A program made the translations under genes and the position numbers. Positions 1 to 8,428 of a stretch of DNA of 64,000 nt are shown here, in pieces. The stretch is from contig NZ_NCJH01000006.1 of assembly GCF_002278925.1 (NCBI RefSeq), positions 620,001 to 684,000 of the forward strand, written 5' to 3'. How positions within the stretch are numbered: position 1 is the stretch's first letter; the number at the start of each line of letters is the position of its first letter. Below the pieces are notes generated by a model, which made no database searches, was not told the DNA's origin, and worked only from the letters and a program-made list of their open reading frames with translations. This DNA comes from Polaromonas sp. 39-63-25. GTDB lineage: Bacteria; Pseudomonadota; Gammaproteobacteria; Burkholderiales; Burkholderiaceae_C.

Positions 1-188
1 ATCGGGAGTTGCGGCTGGACCCGGCCATTCAGCTGCCCGATGTGACCGACAACCTGGAAGCCCGGCTGCTGCTGCTGCAGCGTCGGCTCATTGACCATGG
101 CCCGCACATTCGTATCGAGAAAACCGGGCGCGGCCGCTTCCGGCTACAGGTGATGCGCCCGCTCATCCTGCTGGAAGTCCAGGGCTGA
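1..188 (+). CDS. 3' end of a possible winged-helix regulator (partial)
   Basis: The window opens inside an open frame read from base 3 to a TGA at 186-188, giving 61 residues of an unknown C-terminus. The end has a helix with basic residues (LLLLQRRLIDHG), then a short turn and beta-type segment (GRGRFRL). That shape resembles the recognition helix and wing of OmpR-type winged-helix DNA-binding domains. This is only a resemblance from a fragment; the N-terminus lies outside the window. It converges on the hemerythrin gene with 10 bases between the two stop codons. No function is assigned. Confidence 0.45.
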   Translation, partial: RELRLDPAIQLPDVTDNLEARLLLLQRRLIDHGPHIRIEKTGRGRFRLQVMRPLILLEVQG

Positions 189-198
189 GCCTGCCGGG

Positions 199-936
199 TC
201 AAGCCTCGACCAGGCCAGGCGCAGCCGCCAGCCCCAGGCCGCGTGTAAGCTTCGCCCACTCCGCGTCGCTCAGATGCGGGCGCACCGTGTCCATGGCCGC
301 GGCAAACGCCGGAGCCGGCGCATGGGCCTGCATCTCGCCCATCATGGCCCGGCGCTCTGCCGGGTTCATGAAGGGCACCAGCCAGCGCAGGGTGTACATC
401 ATCTCTTCCGGTGGAATCGAAGCGACCAGTGCGCCGTGAATGTCCGCCAGCTCTGCGTCGGTATAACGCGACCACAGCACCGCGTTGTGCGCCGTTTCCT
501 CCACATGCATGTGCTGGAAATTGCCTGCGATAAAAAGCGCAAGTTGCCGATACAGCTCCAGCGCCAGGCCTGCGCGTCCCGCCAGCGGCGACTTCAGCAA
601 GGCGCCAGCCAGCGCGCCCAGGCCGGCAATATGCTGCTCATGCTCTTCGTGTTCATGGGCGATCACGTCGCTGGCACCGGGCGCACGCGCTTCCATGGCC
701 GCATGAATGAACTGGTTTTCGTGCGCCAGATGCGAGGCGCAAAGATCCAGCAACTCACACACGCGCTGCGTGGTTGTGGCCAGTTCCAGGTCGTCATCGG
801 TGTCCATTCGCCCCACGGCCAATAGCGTATCGGCCATCAGCGCACGCAGCGCCTTGTGGATGCCGGCATACAGATCCAGGCGGGAGGTCGGTTGTGCAGC
901 GGCGAGCTGCGTCATCTCATGTGGGTGGATATTCAT
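199..936 (-). CDS. hemerythrin HHE domain protein
   Basis: The 245-residue soluble protein has the spaced histidine and glutamate pattern of a hemerythrin four-helix bundle: IHKALRALM, then HLAHENQFIHAAME, then HEHEEHEQH, then HMHVEE. Such domains bind a non-haem di-iron centre and are used for oxygen, NO or iron sensing and storage. The ligand here is not known. The frame is open further upstream to 993, but the ATG at 936 (MNIHPHE) gives a better N-terminus and follows an A-rich leader. No signal peptide or membrane segment is seen. It is a single gene, convergent with the upstream fragment and in line with the methyltransferase gene. Confidence 0.8.
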   Translation of the reverse strand: MNIHPHEMTQLAAAQPTSRLDLYAGIHKALRALMADTLLAVGRMDTDDDLELATTTQRVCELLDLCASHLAHENQFIHAAMEARAPGASDVIAHEHEEHEQHIAGLGALAGALLKSPLAGRAGLALELYRQLALFIAGNFQHMHVEETAHNAVLWSRYTDAELADIHGALVASIPPEEMMYTLRWLVPFMNPAERRAMMGEMQAHAPAPAFAAAMDTVRPHLSDAEWAKLTRGLGLAAAPGLVEA

Positions 937-1166
937 GGTGTCTTTTTTTCCCAGGCAAGGCCTGCTTGCGGCTTGACCGGCATGACGCACCACGCGCCAG
1001 CCATCAGAAAGCCAGGCAGGAAGTCTAGAAAGGGACGCCTGAGGACATCGCTAATTAATGCCTACGAGAACCTTAAAAAAACACTATTTACCGCTCCCGA
1101 ATAGGGAAAACAGGGCTTCCCGGCGTCGGGCCGTCACCAGAGCATCCCCACTTCCGGCGACCAGGC

Positions 1167-2084
1167 TCAGGCGGGTGAAGCAAAACGCGCCGTGAGTTCA
1201 CCCAGGTTCAGTTCTGCCAGCACCTCCTGTAGCCGCGCCTGTGCCTGCCGCGTCTTTGCAGCATTCGGCGCTGACGGCCGGCTTGCAATGATGAGCTCGT
1301 TTTTCATCGAATGCTCCCAGCCCACCAGTTCGGTCACCGTGACATCGTAGCCATGGGCTTCGAGCTGCAGGCAGCGCAGCACGTTGGTGATCTGGCTGCC
1401 GAATTCGCGCGTGTGCAGCGGGTGGCGCCAGAGTTCCGCGAGCGGCGTCTTCGACAAACTGAGGGCCTTGTTTTTGCGCAGCACGCCGGCCACCTCGGCC
1501 TGGCAGCAGGGCACCAGCACCATGTGGCGCGCCTGCTTGTGCAGGCCAAAGGCAATGGCGTCGTCGGTGGCGGTATCGCAGGCATGCAGGGCGGTGACGA
1601 TATCCACCTGCGCCGGCAATTGGTCCGACACCGTGGCTTCCGCCACCAGGAGATTCAGAAACGTCATGCGCGCAAAGCCCAGCTTCTGCGCCAGCGTGCG
1701 CGACTTTTCCACCAGCTCGGCACGCGTCTCGATGCCATAGATATGGCCACCGGTCTTCTCGCCAGGATGCGCGACATTGAAAAACAGGTCGTAAAGAATG
1801 AAGCCCAGGTAGGACTTGCCGGCGCCGTGGTCGGCCAGGGTGAACGGCCGGCCCTTGGCGGAGACCTCCTCCAGCAGCGGTGCGATGAACTGGTACAGGT
1901 GGTAGACCTGCTTGAGCTTGCGCCGCGTGTCCTGGTTGAGCTTGCCCTCGCGCGTGAGGATGTGCAGCTCCTGGAGCAACTCGATGGACTGGCCGGGCCG
2001 GAGTTCTTCAATGACCTGGTCGGCTTTGGCGGGAGGCGCATGGCGGGCAGGCTTGCCGGTGCTGGGGGAACGGGGGTGTTGCAT
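1167..2084 (-). CDS. class I SAM-dependent methyltransferase
   Basis: The protein has 305 residues. A nucleotide-binding loop (LADHGAGKSYLGF) starts a Rossmann fold of the Methyltransf_32 style. It is followed by an acidic strand end (YGIETRAELVEK) and later DIVTALHACDTATDDA and VPCCQAEV motifs, which are typical of this branch. The family transfers methyl groups from S-adenosylmethionine; the substrate cannot be read from sequence. I chose ATG 2084 (MQHPRSP) over the in-frame ATG at 2147 because the extra N-terminus is not methyltransferase-like and the domain begins well after 2084. It is divergent from ohrR, with about 115 bases between the starts. Confidence 0.75.
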   Translation of the reverse strand: MQHPRSPSTGKPARHAPPAKADQVIEELRPGQSIELLQELHILTREGKLNQDTRRKLKQVYHLYQFIAPLLEEVSAKGRPFTLADHGAGKSYLGFILYDLFFNVAHPGEKTGGHIYGIETRAELVEKSRTLAQKLGFARMTFLNLLVAEATVSDQLPAQVDIVTALHACDTATDDAIAFGLHKQARHMVLVPCCQAEVAGVLRKNKALSLSKTPLAELWRHPLHTREFGSQITNVLRCLQLEAHGYDVTVTELVGWEHSMKNELIIASRPSAPNAAKTRQAQARLQEVLAELNLGELTARFASPA

Positions 2085-2164
2085 GGTCCCACAGTTTAGT
2101 AGCCCGCGCTCGGCATTGACGAAACCGCTGCAAAGCCCCTGCAACACCTCGATCCCAAATCAAC

Positions 2165-2193
2165 TTGCACACAATTAAATTGTGTGCAATAAT
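2165..2193 (+). promoter_or_regulatory. OhrR operator overlapping the ohrR promoter
   Basis: There is a perfect 25-base palindrome: TTGCACACAATT at 2165-2176, a central A at 2177, and AATTGTGTGCAA at 2178-2189. Its core fits the ACAATT/AATTGT type of operator known for OhrR regulators. A promoter can be read through it: -35 TTGCAC (2165-2170), a 17-base spacer, and -10 AATAAT (2188-2193). The bound repressor would therefore cover both promoter elements. The predicted transcript start is at about 2200, next to the ohrR ATG at 2201. Confidence 0.8.
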
Positions 2194-2200
2194 TTGACCC

Positions 2201-2653
2201 ATGTCAGGAAAAACCACCACCTCTACCGACGCCATGCTGCTGCTGGACAACCAGCTCTGCTTCGCGCTGTATTCCACCTCGCTGGCCATGACCAAGCTGT
2301 ACAAGCCCCTGCTCGACGAACTCGGGTTGACCTATCCGCAGTACCTGGCCATGCTGGTGCTGTGGGAAAAAGACGGGCTGATGGTCTCCGAACTCGGGGA
2401 ACGCCTTTACCTTGATTCGGGCACCCTCACCCCCCTGCTCAAGCGCCTGGAAGTGTCGGGGCTGATTTCCCGCATACGCGCCGTGGAAGACGAGCGCCGT
2501 GTCCACATCACACTGACCGCGGCAGGCCGCAAGCTCAAAAGCCGGGCCGCAAAAATTCCCGGCTGCATCCTGGAGGCCAGCCAGTGTTCCATTCCCGAAC
2601 TGACAGCGCTGACCCAGCAAATGCGGGCCCTGCGCCAGCGGCTGGTCGCGTAA
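2201..2653 (+). CDS. ohrR: OhrR, organic hydroperoxide-sensing MarR repressor
   Basis: This is a 150-residue MarR-family winged-helix protein. The N-terminal stretch LDNQLCFALYSTS carries the peroxide-sensing cysteine at about residue 23, the hallmark of OhrR. The HTH and wing lie around residues 60-105 (LYLDSGTLTPLLKRLE, then EDERRVHI). OhrR represses ohr, and oxidation of the cysteine by organic hydroperoxides releases it from DNA. The palindromic operator directly upstream and ohr 57 bases downstream make autoregulated co-transcription likely. No Shine-Dalgarno sequence is seen, and the transcript may be close to leaderless. Confidence 0.93.
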   Translation: MSGKTTTSTDAMLLLDNQLCFALYSTSLAMTKLYKPLLDELGLTYPQYLAMLVLWEKDGLMVSELGERLYLDSGTLTPLLKRLEVSGLISRIRAVEDERRVHITLTAAGRKLKSRAAKIPGCILEASQCSIPELTALTQQMRALRQRLVA

Positions 2654-2710
2654 ACCCTTTCCCGTTTTCAACCCGCTTCACTCCCGAAGCATCTTTTCAA
2701 GGAAATCACC

Positions 2711-3130
2711 ATGACAACCCAACTCGAAAAAGTCCTCTACACCGCCCACGCCCACACCACTGGCGGGCGTGACGGCAAGTCCAAAACCGACGATGGCCGC
2801 CTGGACGTCACGCTGAGCTCGCCTGGCACCGCCGGCACCGGCACCAACCCCGAGCAGCTGTTTGCGGCTGGTTACTCCGCCTGCTTCATCGGCGCCATGA
2901 AGGCCGTGGCCGGCATGAAAAAGATTGCGCTGCCGGACGACCTGAGCATTGACGCCAGCGTGGACCTGGGCAAGATCCCCGCCGGTTACGGCATCGCTGT
3001 CCGCCTGGACATCAGCCTTCCCGGCATGGACCGCACCGCCGCACAGGCGCTGGTCGATGCCGCCCACCAGGTGTGCCCCTACTCGAACGCCACCCGCGGC
3101 AACATCGACGTGACCCTCACCCTGGTCTGA
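2711..3130 (+). CDS. ohr: organic hydroperoxide resistance protein Ohr
   Basis: The 139-residue OsmC/Ohr-family thiol peroxidase has both catalytic cysteines in their usual context: SACFIGA near residue 57 and [11 protein letters not shown] near residue 120. It reduces fatty-acid and other organic hydroperoxides with lipoylated proteins as electron donor, in the cytoplasm. Length and motifs are typical of the family. It follows ohrR on the same strand, with a purine-rich site (AAGGAAATC) a few bases before the ATG. Induction through OhrR is the expected control. Confidence 0.95.
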   Translation: MTTQLEKVLYTAHAHTTGGRDGKSKTDDGRLDVTLSSPGTAGTGTNPEQLFAAGYSACFIGAMKAVAGMKKIALPDDLSIDASVDLGKIPAGYGIAVRLDISLPGMDRTAAQALVDAAHQVCPYSNATRGNIDVTLTLV

Positions 3131-3138
3131 GCCGGACG

Positions 3139-3516
3139 ATGAACAGGCGCCTGATTCCCAACGTCGCCCTTGCTCTGGTGGCGATTGAGCATGTCTACAT
3201 CCTGATTCTGGAAATGTTCCTCTGGAACAAGCCGCCCGGATTGAAAACCTTCAATCTCACGCGGGAGTTTGCCGATGCGAGCCAGGCTCTGGCCGCCAAC
3301 CAGGGGCTGTACAACGGCTTTCTCGCGGCGGGTCTTTTCTTCGGGCTGTTCACGGGCAACCGCACGTTCAAGCTCTTCTTCCTGGCATGCGTGATCGTGG
3401 CCGGCGTCTTTGGTGCAGCCACGGCCGCGCCGAAGATCTTCTTCACCCAGGCCCTGCCCGCGATCATCGCGCTGGCACTGGTGTTGTGGCTGGACAAGCC
3501 TGCGGCCAGAAGTTAG
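3139..3516 (+). CDS. DUF1304 family membrane protein
   Basis: This 125-residue protein has about four hydrophobic segments. The first is VALALVAIEHVYILILEMF, followed by a loop with WNKPPGLKTFNL and then three more membrane spans. This matches DUF1304, a family of small inner-membrane proteins without established function. ATG 3139 lies 8 bases after the ohr stop, so it is probably read from the ohrR-ohr transcript. A strong terminator follows. Its operon position suggests a link to peroxide or membrane stress, which is inference only. Confidence 0.8.
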   Translation: MNRRLIPNVALALVAIEHVYILILEMFLWNKPPGLKTFNLTREFADASQALAANQGLYNGFLAAGLFFGLFTGNRTFKLFFLACVIVAGVFGAATAAPKIFFTQALPAIIALALVLWLDKPAARS

Positions 3517-3536
3517 ACGTCCCTGTCGCCAAAGCG

Positions 3537-3566
3537 GCCCGCTGGTCTTGAGCCAGCGGGCTTTTT
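3537..3566 (+). terminator. rho-independent terminator after the ohr operon
   Basis: A perfect 9-bp stem, GCCCGCTGG (3537-3545) with CCAGCGGGC (3553-3561), encloses a 7-base loop and is followed by five T residues. It lies 20 bases after the DUF1304 stop and just before the next gene, so it should end the ohrR-ohr-DUF1304 transcript. Confidence 0.9.
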
Positions 3567-3582
3567 CGTTTAAGTTGCCGAC

Positions 3583-4668
3583 ATGAGCACCACCACCCTT
3601 CTTGTCCGAAAAAACGATCTGGCCAGCACGCGGCTGGAAACGGCCGAAGACGCCCCGCTGGCCGTTGGCCAGGTGCGCATGCGTGTCGAAGCCTTTGCGC
3701 TGACCTCCAACAACATCACCTATGCCGCCTTTGGCGACGCCATGAATTACTGGCAGTTCTTCCCAACGGGTGAAGAAGGCTGGGGCACCATTCCGGTGTG
3801 GGGCTTTGGCAGTGTGGTGCAGTCGCTGCATCCCGGAGTGGCTGTGGGCGAGCGGCTCTACGGCTACTACCCCATGGCGTCGGCCACCGTGCTCACGCCG
3901 GCGCGCCTGGCCACCGCCGGCTTTCACGACGGCGCGCCGCACCGGCGCGAACTGCACCCTGTCTACAACCAGTACCTGCGCTGCAGCGCCGACCCGTTTT
4001 ACACACCTGCCACCGAAGACATCCAGGCCCTGTTGCGGCCGCTGTTCATCACCTCCTTCCTGATCGACGACTTCCTGGCCGACAATGACTTTTTCGGCGC
4101 CAACGTGATGCTGCTTTCAAGTGCATCCAGCAAGACCGCCTATGGCACAGCCTTCCAGCTGGCCCAGCGCCCGGGCATCGAAGTCATCGGGCTGACGTCG
4201 CCGGCGAATGTGGCTTTTTGCGAAAGCCTGGGTTGTTACAGCCGGGTGCTGACTTATGACCAGCTCGACCAGATCGCAGCGGATGCAGCCTGCATCTATG
4301 TGGACTTTGCCGGCAACGCCGGGCTGCGCCTTGCCATCCACACCCGCTTTGCGAATCTGAAATACAGCTGCTCCATAGGTGGTACCCATGTGGCCGAGCT
4401 GGGCGGCGCCCGGGATCTGCCGGGTCCGCGCGCCACCTTGTTTTTTGCACCGGCGCAAATCAAGAAGCGCAGCGCCGACTGGGGCGCAGAAGGCCTGGGC
4501 CAGCGCTTGGTGCAGGCCTGGCAGACGTTCAGCCAGCGTGCGACACAAGCGCCTTCGCCCTGGCTGATCACGCAGCACCACCGGGGTGCCGACGCCGTCA
4601 CCGCGGCCTACCAGCAGGTGCTGGCCGGCAAGGGCGATCCGCGCGTTGGGCATATCCTGACACTGTGA
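3583..4668 (+). CDS. DUF2855 family protein (MDR-like fold)
   Basis: The 361-residue protein matches the DUF2855 family, distant relatives of medium-chain dehydrogenases/reductases. The N-terminal half resembles a degenerate GroES-like domain (FALTSNNITYAAFGD, then WGTIPVWGFGSVV). The second half holds a nucleotide-binding-like region (NVMLLSSASSKTAYGTAF). No zinc-ligand pattern of alcohol dehydrogenases is apparent. No reaction is established for the family. It appears to be a single gene, with a terminator before it and a dispersed repeat copy after it. Confidence 0.75.
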   Translation: MSTTTLLVRKNDLASTRLETAEDAPLAVGQVRMRVEAFALTSNNITYAAFGDAMNYWQFFPTGEEGWGTIPVWGFGSVVQSLHPGVAVGERLYGYYPMASATVLTPARLATAGFHDGAPHRRELHPVYNQYLRCSADPFYTPATEDIQALLRPLFITSFLIDDFLADNDFFGANVMLLSSASSKTAYGTAFQLAQRPGIEVIGLTSPANVAFCESLGCYSRVLTYDQLDQIAADAACIYVDFAGNAGLRLAIHTRFANLKYSCSIGGTHVAELGGARDLPGPRATLFFAPAQIKKRSADWGAEGLGQRLVQAWQTFSQRATQAPSPWLITQHHRGADAVTAAYQQVLAGKGDPRVGHILTL

Positions 4669-4690
4669 CGCGGCTGGGGGCAATGGCGGT

Positions 4691-4752
4691 TTGCTATTAT
4701 TTCAATAGCTGCTTTCGCACATCCATCAAGGGCTAGAGCCACTTTTTACTTG
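4691..4752 (+). repeat. dispersed repeat family 1, copy 1
   Basis: The copy begins with the hairpin GCTATT (4693-4698) and AATAGC (4704-4709), continues through GCTTTCGCACATCC and CAAGGGCTAGAGCC, and ends in a T-rich tail with ACTTGAAA. The same order of blocks is found at 32949-33010, at 50175-50242 (inverted) and at 54659-54712. This copy is intergenic, between DUF2855 and srkA. Confidence 0.75.
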
Positions 4753-4792
4753 AAATTTCGGGGCAGATCCGGATTACAACGACAATGAGGGC

Positions 4793-5842
4793 ATGACCGA
4801 ACAACCCCTGGCTGCACCGACTCCCGACGCCGTCCACGCCTACGAAAAACTCACGCCCGACGTGGTACTGGACGCACTGGCCAGCGTGGGCCTGTATGGC
4901 GACGGACGCCTGATGGCGCTCTCCAGTTATGAAAACCGCGTCTACCAGGTCCACCTGGAGGCGCCGGCGGGCGCGGGCTCTGCGGCGGGTGACATCGTGG
5001 TCGTCAAGTTCTACCGGCCCGGCCGCTGGAGCGATGTGCAGATCCTCGAAGAACATGAATTTGCCGCCGAACTGATGGCTGCGGAAATTCCTGTCGTTGG
5101 CGCCCTGGCGCTGGGTGGCAGCACCCTGCACCACTTCAACGGTTTCAGCTTCAGCGTGTCGCCGCGCCGCGGCGGCCGCCGGCCCGAGCTGGAGGACCTC
5201 AGCGTGCTCGAATGGATTGGCCGCTTCCTCGCGCGCATCCACACGGTCGGCAGCGCCAAGCCCTTCAAACACCGGCCGGCGCTGAACCTGCAGACCTTTG
5301 CCTACGCCAGCCGCGACCTGCTGCTGGCGGGCAACCACCTGCCGCTGGACATGGCGTCGCGCTGGCTCAAGGCGTTCGAAGAAGCGATGAACGTGGCGCA
5401 GGCCGTGTTTGAAAGCGTCGGCGATGTCCGCACGCTGCGCTTGCACGGCGACTGCCACCCCGGCAACATCCTGTGGACGCCCGAGGGCCTGGAAGGCGCT
5501 GGCCCGCACTTTGTCGACCTCGACGACGCACGCAGCGGCCCGGCCGTGCAAGACCTCTGGATGCTGCTGTCCGGCGAACGCGCGCAGTGCCTGCAACAGC
5601 TCGGCGCCCTGGTGGACGGGTACGAGGAGTTCCGCGAGTTCGATCGCCGCGAGCTGGCGCTGATCGAACCGCTGCGCACCCTGCGGCTGGTGCATTACAG
5701 TGCCTGGCTGGCCCAGCGCTGGCACGACCCGATTTTTCCGATCAACTTCCCCTGGTTCGGCTCCAGCGACTACTGGAAAGGCCAGGTCGACATGCTGGAA
5801 GAACAGACGGAAGCCATGCAGGAAGCGCCGCTAGTGGCGTAA
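4793..5842 (+). CDS. srkA: stress response kinase A (SrkA/YihE-like)
   Basis: This 349-residue APH-superfamily protein kinase has VVKFYRPGRW around the ATP-binding lysine, the catalytic loop LHGDCHPGNILW (about residues 219-230) and the metal-binding FVDLDDARSGPAVQDLW. Together they are characteristic of SrkA/YihE. In E. coli the protein is a cytoplasmic Ser/Thr kinase that protects against stress-induced programmed death and envelope stress. The C-terminal HDPIFPINFPWFGS is also conserved in the family. ATG 4793 follows a GAGGG site. It seems to be monocistronic. Confidence 0.9.
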   Translation: MTEQPLAAPTPDAVHAYEKLTPDVVLDALASVGLYGDGRLMALSSYENRVYQVHLEAPAGAGSAAGDIVVVKFYRPGRWSDVQILEEHEFAAELMAAEIPVVGALALGGSTLHHFNGFSFSVSPRRGGRRPELEDLSVLEWIGRFLARIHTVGSAKPFKHRPALNLQTFAYASRDLLLAGNHLPLDMASRWLKAFEEAMNVAQAVFESVGDVRTLRLHGDCHPGNILWTPEGLEGAGPHFVDLDDARSGPAVQDLWMLLSGERAQCLQQLGALVDGYEEFREFDRRELALIEPLRTLRLVHYSAWLAQRWHDPIFPINFPWFGSSDYWKGQVDMLEEQTEAMQEAPLVA

Positions 5843-5849
5843 TTTTTGG

Positions 5850-5875
5850 TTGACATTGGTTCCAATATATTGGAA
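5850..5875 (+). promoter_or_regulatory. promoter and palindromic operator of the XRE-cupin regulator
   Basis: TTGACA at 5850-5855 is an ideal -35 box. A perfect 16-base palindrome follows at 5860-5875 (TTCCAATATATTGGAA), between that box and the regulator ATG at 5888. The -10 is unclear; GAAACT at 5873-5878 is the element at 17-base spacing and is weak. A symmetric site here is what an autoregulating XRE dimer would bind. This is inference from position. Confidence 0.6.
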
Positions 5876-5887
5876 ACTTTTTCCACC

Positions 5888-6478
5888 ATGAAAGAAAAGT
5901 CTTCGGACAGCCTAAATACACGCATTGCACAGCGCGTGCGTGACCTGCGCGCTGCGCGCGGCCTCTCGCTGGACGAGCTGGCGACGCGCTGTGGCGTCAG
6001 CCGCTCCATGCTTTCGCTGATCGAGCGAGGAGAAAGCAGCCCCACGGCGGTTGTGCTGGAGAAACTGGCGACCGGACTGAATGTGCCTCTTGCATCGCTT
6101 TTTGAAGTCCCCCAGCCATCGGATAACCCGGTGGCGCGCTGGGCCGACCAACCCTCCTGGAGCGACCCGCATTCCGGTTATGTACGCCGAAACGTATCGC
6201 CCAGCACTAGCGAGTCACCTATCCAGATCGTGGAGGTGTCGTTTCCACCCAAAGCGCGCGTGGCTTATGAAACCGGCGCGCGGGAAGTGCAAATCCACCA
6301 ACAGGTGTGGGTACTGGAGGGCGCCATCGATGTCACCGTCGGCGACGCACTGCACCAGCTCGGCACCGGCGACTGCCTGGCGTTGGTGCTGGACCGGCCT
6401 GTGACTTATCACAACCCGACTCGCAAGACCGCGCGTTACGCCGTGGTGATCACCACCACTCCCACCTCCCGGAGATGA
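5888..6478 (+). CDS. XRE-family regulator with C-terminal cupin domain
   Basis: The 196-residue protein has an N-terminal helix-turn-helix (about residues 12-65: RVRDLRAARGLSLDELATRC, then SRSMLSLIERGESSP). A C-terminal cupin sensor follows (about 110-190: YETGAREVQIHQQVWVLEGA). This architecture, as in PuuR- or SutR-type proteins, couples small-molecule sensing to DNA binding. ATG 5888 (MKEKSSD) is chosen over an in-frame ATG at 5846 because the palindrome and -35 lie between them. It heads an operon with a GNAT and a MATE gene and probably regulates them and itself. Confidence 0.88.
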   Translation: MKEKSSDSLNTRIAQRVRDLRAARGLSLDELATRCGVSRSMLSLIERGESSPTAVVLEKLATGLNVPLASLFEVPQPSDNPVARWADQPSWSDPHSGYVRRNVSPSTSESPIQIVEVSFPPKARVAYETGAREVQIHQQVWVLEGAIDVTVGDALHQLGTGDCLALVLDRPVTYHNPTRKTARYAVVITTTPTSRR

Positions 6479-6479
6479 C

Positions 6480-7019
6480 ATGCCCACAAAAAACTCTGTT
6501 GACCACCCCCGCACCTACCGCCTCGAAACCGTGACCGAAGGCCAGCTACAGTCGCTGTCCGACCTGCTGATCGATTGTGTGGACGGTGGCGCCTCAGTAA
6601 GTTTCATGCATCCCCTGTCCATGGACAAGGCGCTGGCGTTCTGGCGCGGTGTGGCGGACAGCTCAGCCCGGGGAGAACGGGCGCTGCTGGTGGCCGAAGA
6701 TGCCGCAGGCATCGTGGGTACCGTGCAGGTGATTCTGGACCAGCCCGAGAATCAGCCGCACCGCGCCGACGTGGCAAAAATGCTGGTGCATCGCCGGGCG
6801 CGGCGCCAGGGCTTGGGTGAAGCGCTGATGCAGGCTGCCGAGCAGGTCGCGCGCGAATACGGCAAAACCCTGCTGGTGCTGGACACTGCCAGCGACGATG
6901 CCGAGCGGCTTTATGCGCGGCTGGGCTGGCAACGCTGCGGAGTGATTCCGGGTTACGCGCTTTTCCCGAATGGTGAGCCGTGCGATACGACTTACTTCTA
7001 CCGCTCGCTCAACCACTGA
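6480..7019 (+). CDS. GNAT family N-acetyltransferase
   Basis: The 179-residue protein carries the GNAT acetyl-CoA binding motif A (KMLVHRRARRQGLGEALM, about residues 100-117). It also has a C-terminal DTASDDAERLYARLGWQ segment typical of the family. The acceptor substrate is unknown. The ATG lies one base after the regulator's stop, so translation is probably coupled. Together with the adjacent MATE exporter this could be a modify-and-export unit for a toxic small molecule, sensed by the XRE-cupin protein; that is inference from context. Confidence 0.85.
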   Translation: MPTKNSVDHPRTYRLETVTEGQLQSLSDLLIDCVDGGASVSFMHPLSMDKALAFWRGVADSSARGERALLVAEDAAGIVGTVQVILDQPENQPHRADVAKMLVHRRARRQGLGEALMQAAEQVAREYGKTLLVLDTASDDAERLYARLGWQRCGVIPGYALFPNGEPCDTTYFYRSLNH

Positions 7020-7038
7020 ATTTGGCCGAGCGCTGCCC

Positions 7039-8409
7039 ATGCCAGAAAGCAAAACGGAATCCGCTCCAGACCGACCACTCTGGAAGACCTTTCTGGTCTT
7101 CCTCAGCCCGCTGGTCCTGACCAACATGTTGCAGGCCCTGTCGGGCACGCTCAACAACATCTATGTGGGGCAGATGCTGGGTGTCGCTGCACTGGCTGCC
7201 GTGGCCAGCTTTTTTCCCCTGCTGCTGTTTTTCATTTCCTTCGTGATCGGCCTGGGGGCAGGTGCGTCCGTTCTCATCGGCCAGGCCTGGGGCGCCAGAG
7301 ATACTGAAAAGGTGCGTGCCATTGCCGGCACCGTGCTTTGCGCAGGCTTTTTGCTTGGCGTGGTGGTCGGGCTGTGCGGCATGTTGCTGGCCGAACCCAT
7401 CATGCGCCTGCTGGGTACGCCGGCGGATGTACTGCCCCAGGCCATCGCCTATGCCCGGGTCATGATGGCTGCCTTGCCGCTGATGTTTGTCTCCATGCTG
7501 ACGGCGGCCGTGCTGCGTGGCGTGGGCGATACCGTCACCCCCCTGTTGTCACTGGTGGTGTCTTCGACCATCATTCTCATGCTGACCCCGGCACTGATCC
7601 AGGGCTGGCTCGGCCTGCCGGCACTGGGCGTGACCGGCGGCGCCTGGGCGACGCTGGTGTCTGCGGCCATTGCCCTGCTCTGGGTGGCCCGGCACCTGCG
7701 ACGGCGCGGTCGCACGCTCGCACCCGACAGGGATTTCTGGCGGCATGTACGCCTGGAGAAAAAATTCCTGAAGGCCGTCGTGCGGCTGGGCTTTCCCACC
7801 GGGCTGTTCTTCATCACCGGCTCGGTGGCGGACCTCGCCCTGCTGCGCCTGGTCAATGGCTACGGCTCCCATGCCACGGCCGCCTGGGGAGCCGTCAGCC
7901 AGGTCATGGCCTATGTCCAGTTTCCGGCCATCTCGATTGCGATTGCGGCGTCGGTGCTGGCGGCGCAGGCCATAGGCGCAGGGCGTCTGCACCAGATCGA
8001 CAGCGTGACACGCGTCGGGCTGGGCATGAACATCGCCATCACCGGCGGTCTGGCAGTGGGCGTGCTGGTGTTTGCGCGGACCATCGTCGGGCTGTTCATC
8101 ACCGACCCGGCGGTCGTCACGCTGGCGGCCGGACTGCTGCACATCACCGTGTGGGCCAGCCTGATTTTCGGCCTGGCCAGTGTGTTCACGTCCGTCATGC
8201 GCGCCAGCGGAACGGTGCTGGTGCCCACGCTCATCTCGCTGGGCTGCCTGAGCCTGTTGCTGTTCCCGCTGGGCTGGGCGTTCAGCCAGACCTTCGGGCT
8301 GCGCGGCATCTGGATGAGTTACCCGGCCACCTACGCGGTGGCACTGCTGCTGCAGACGGCCTACTTCTTCGTGGTCTGGAAGAAAAAACCCATCCTCAAA
8401 ATGGTGTGA
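7039..8409 (+). CDS. MATE family efflux transporter
   Basis: This 456-residue polytopic inner-membrane protein has about twelve hydrophobic segments in two homologous halves. The first half begins FLSPLVLTNMLQALSGTLNN and contains GAGASVLIGQAWGARD, a MATE signature; the second half repeats this pattern (SIAIAASVLAAQAIGAGR). MATE proteins export cationic drugs or metabolites using Na+ or H+ gradients. ATG 7039 was chosen because the in-frame ATG at 6970 would overlap the GNAT gene by 50 bases and adds a non-membrane leader. It is the last gene of the XRE-GNAT-MATE operon. Confidence 0.88.
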   Translation: MPESKTESAPDRPLWKTFLVFLSPLVLTNMLQALSGTLNNIYVGQMLGVAALAAVASFFPLLLFFISFVIGLGAGASVLIGQAWGARDTEKVRAIAGTVLCAGFLLGVVVGLCGMLLAEPIMRLLGTPADVLPQAIAYARVMMAALPLMFVSMLTAAVLRGVGDTVTPLLSLVVSSTIILMLTPALIQGWLGLPALGVTGGAWATLVSAAIALLWVARHLRRRGRTLAPDRDFWRHVRLEKKFLKAVVRLGFPTGLFFITGSVADLALLRLVNGYGSHATAAWGAVSQVMAYVQFPAISIAIAASVLAAQAIGAGRLHQIDSVTRVGLGMNIAITGGLAVGVLVFARTIVGLFITDPAVVTLAAGLLHITVWASLIFGLASVFTSVMRASGTVLVPTLISLGCLSLLLFPLGWAFSQTFGLRGIWMSYPATYAVALLLQTAYFFVVWKKKPILKMV

Positions 8410-8428
8410 GTGGATCGCGCCCCGAACG

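Noticed and set aside
973-986. FNR-like box upstream of the hemerythrin gene (TTGAC-N4-ATGAC)
   Set aside because: Only one half-site matches and the position relative to the gene start would need a leaderless transcript.
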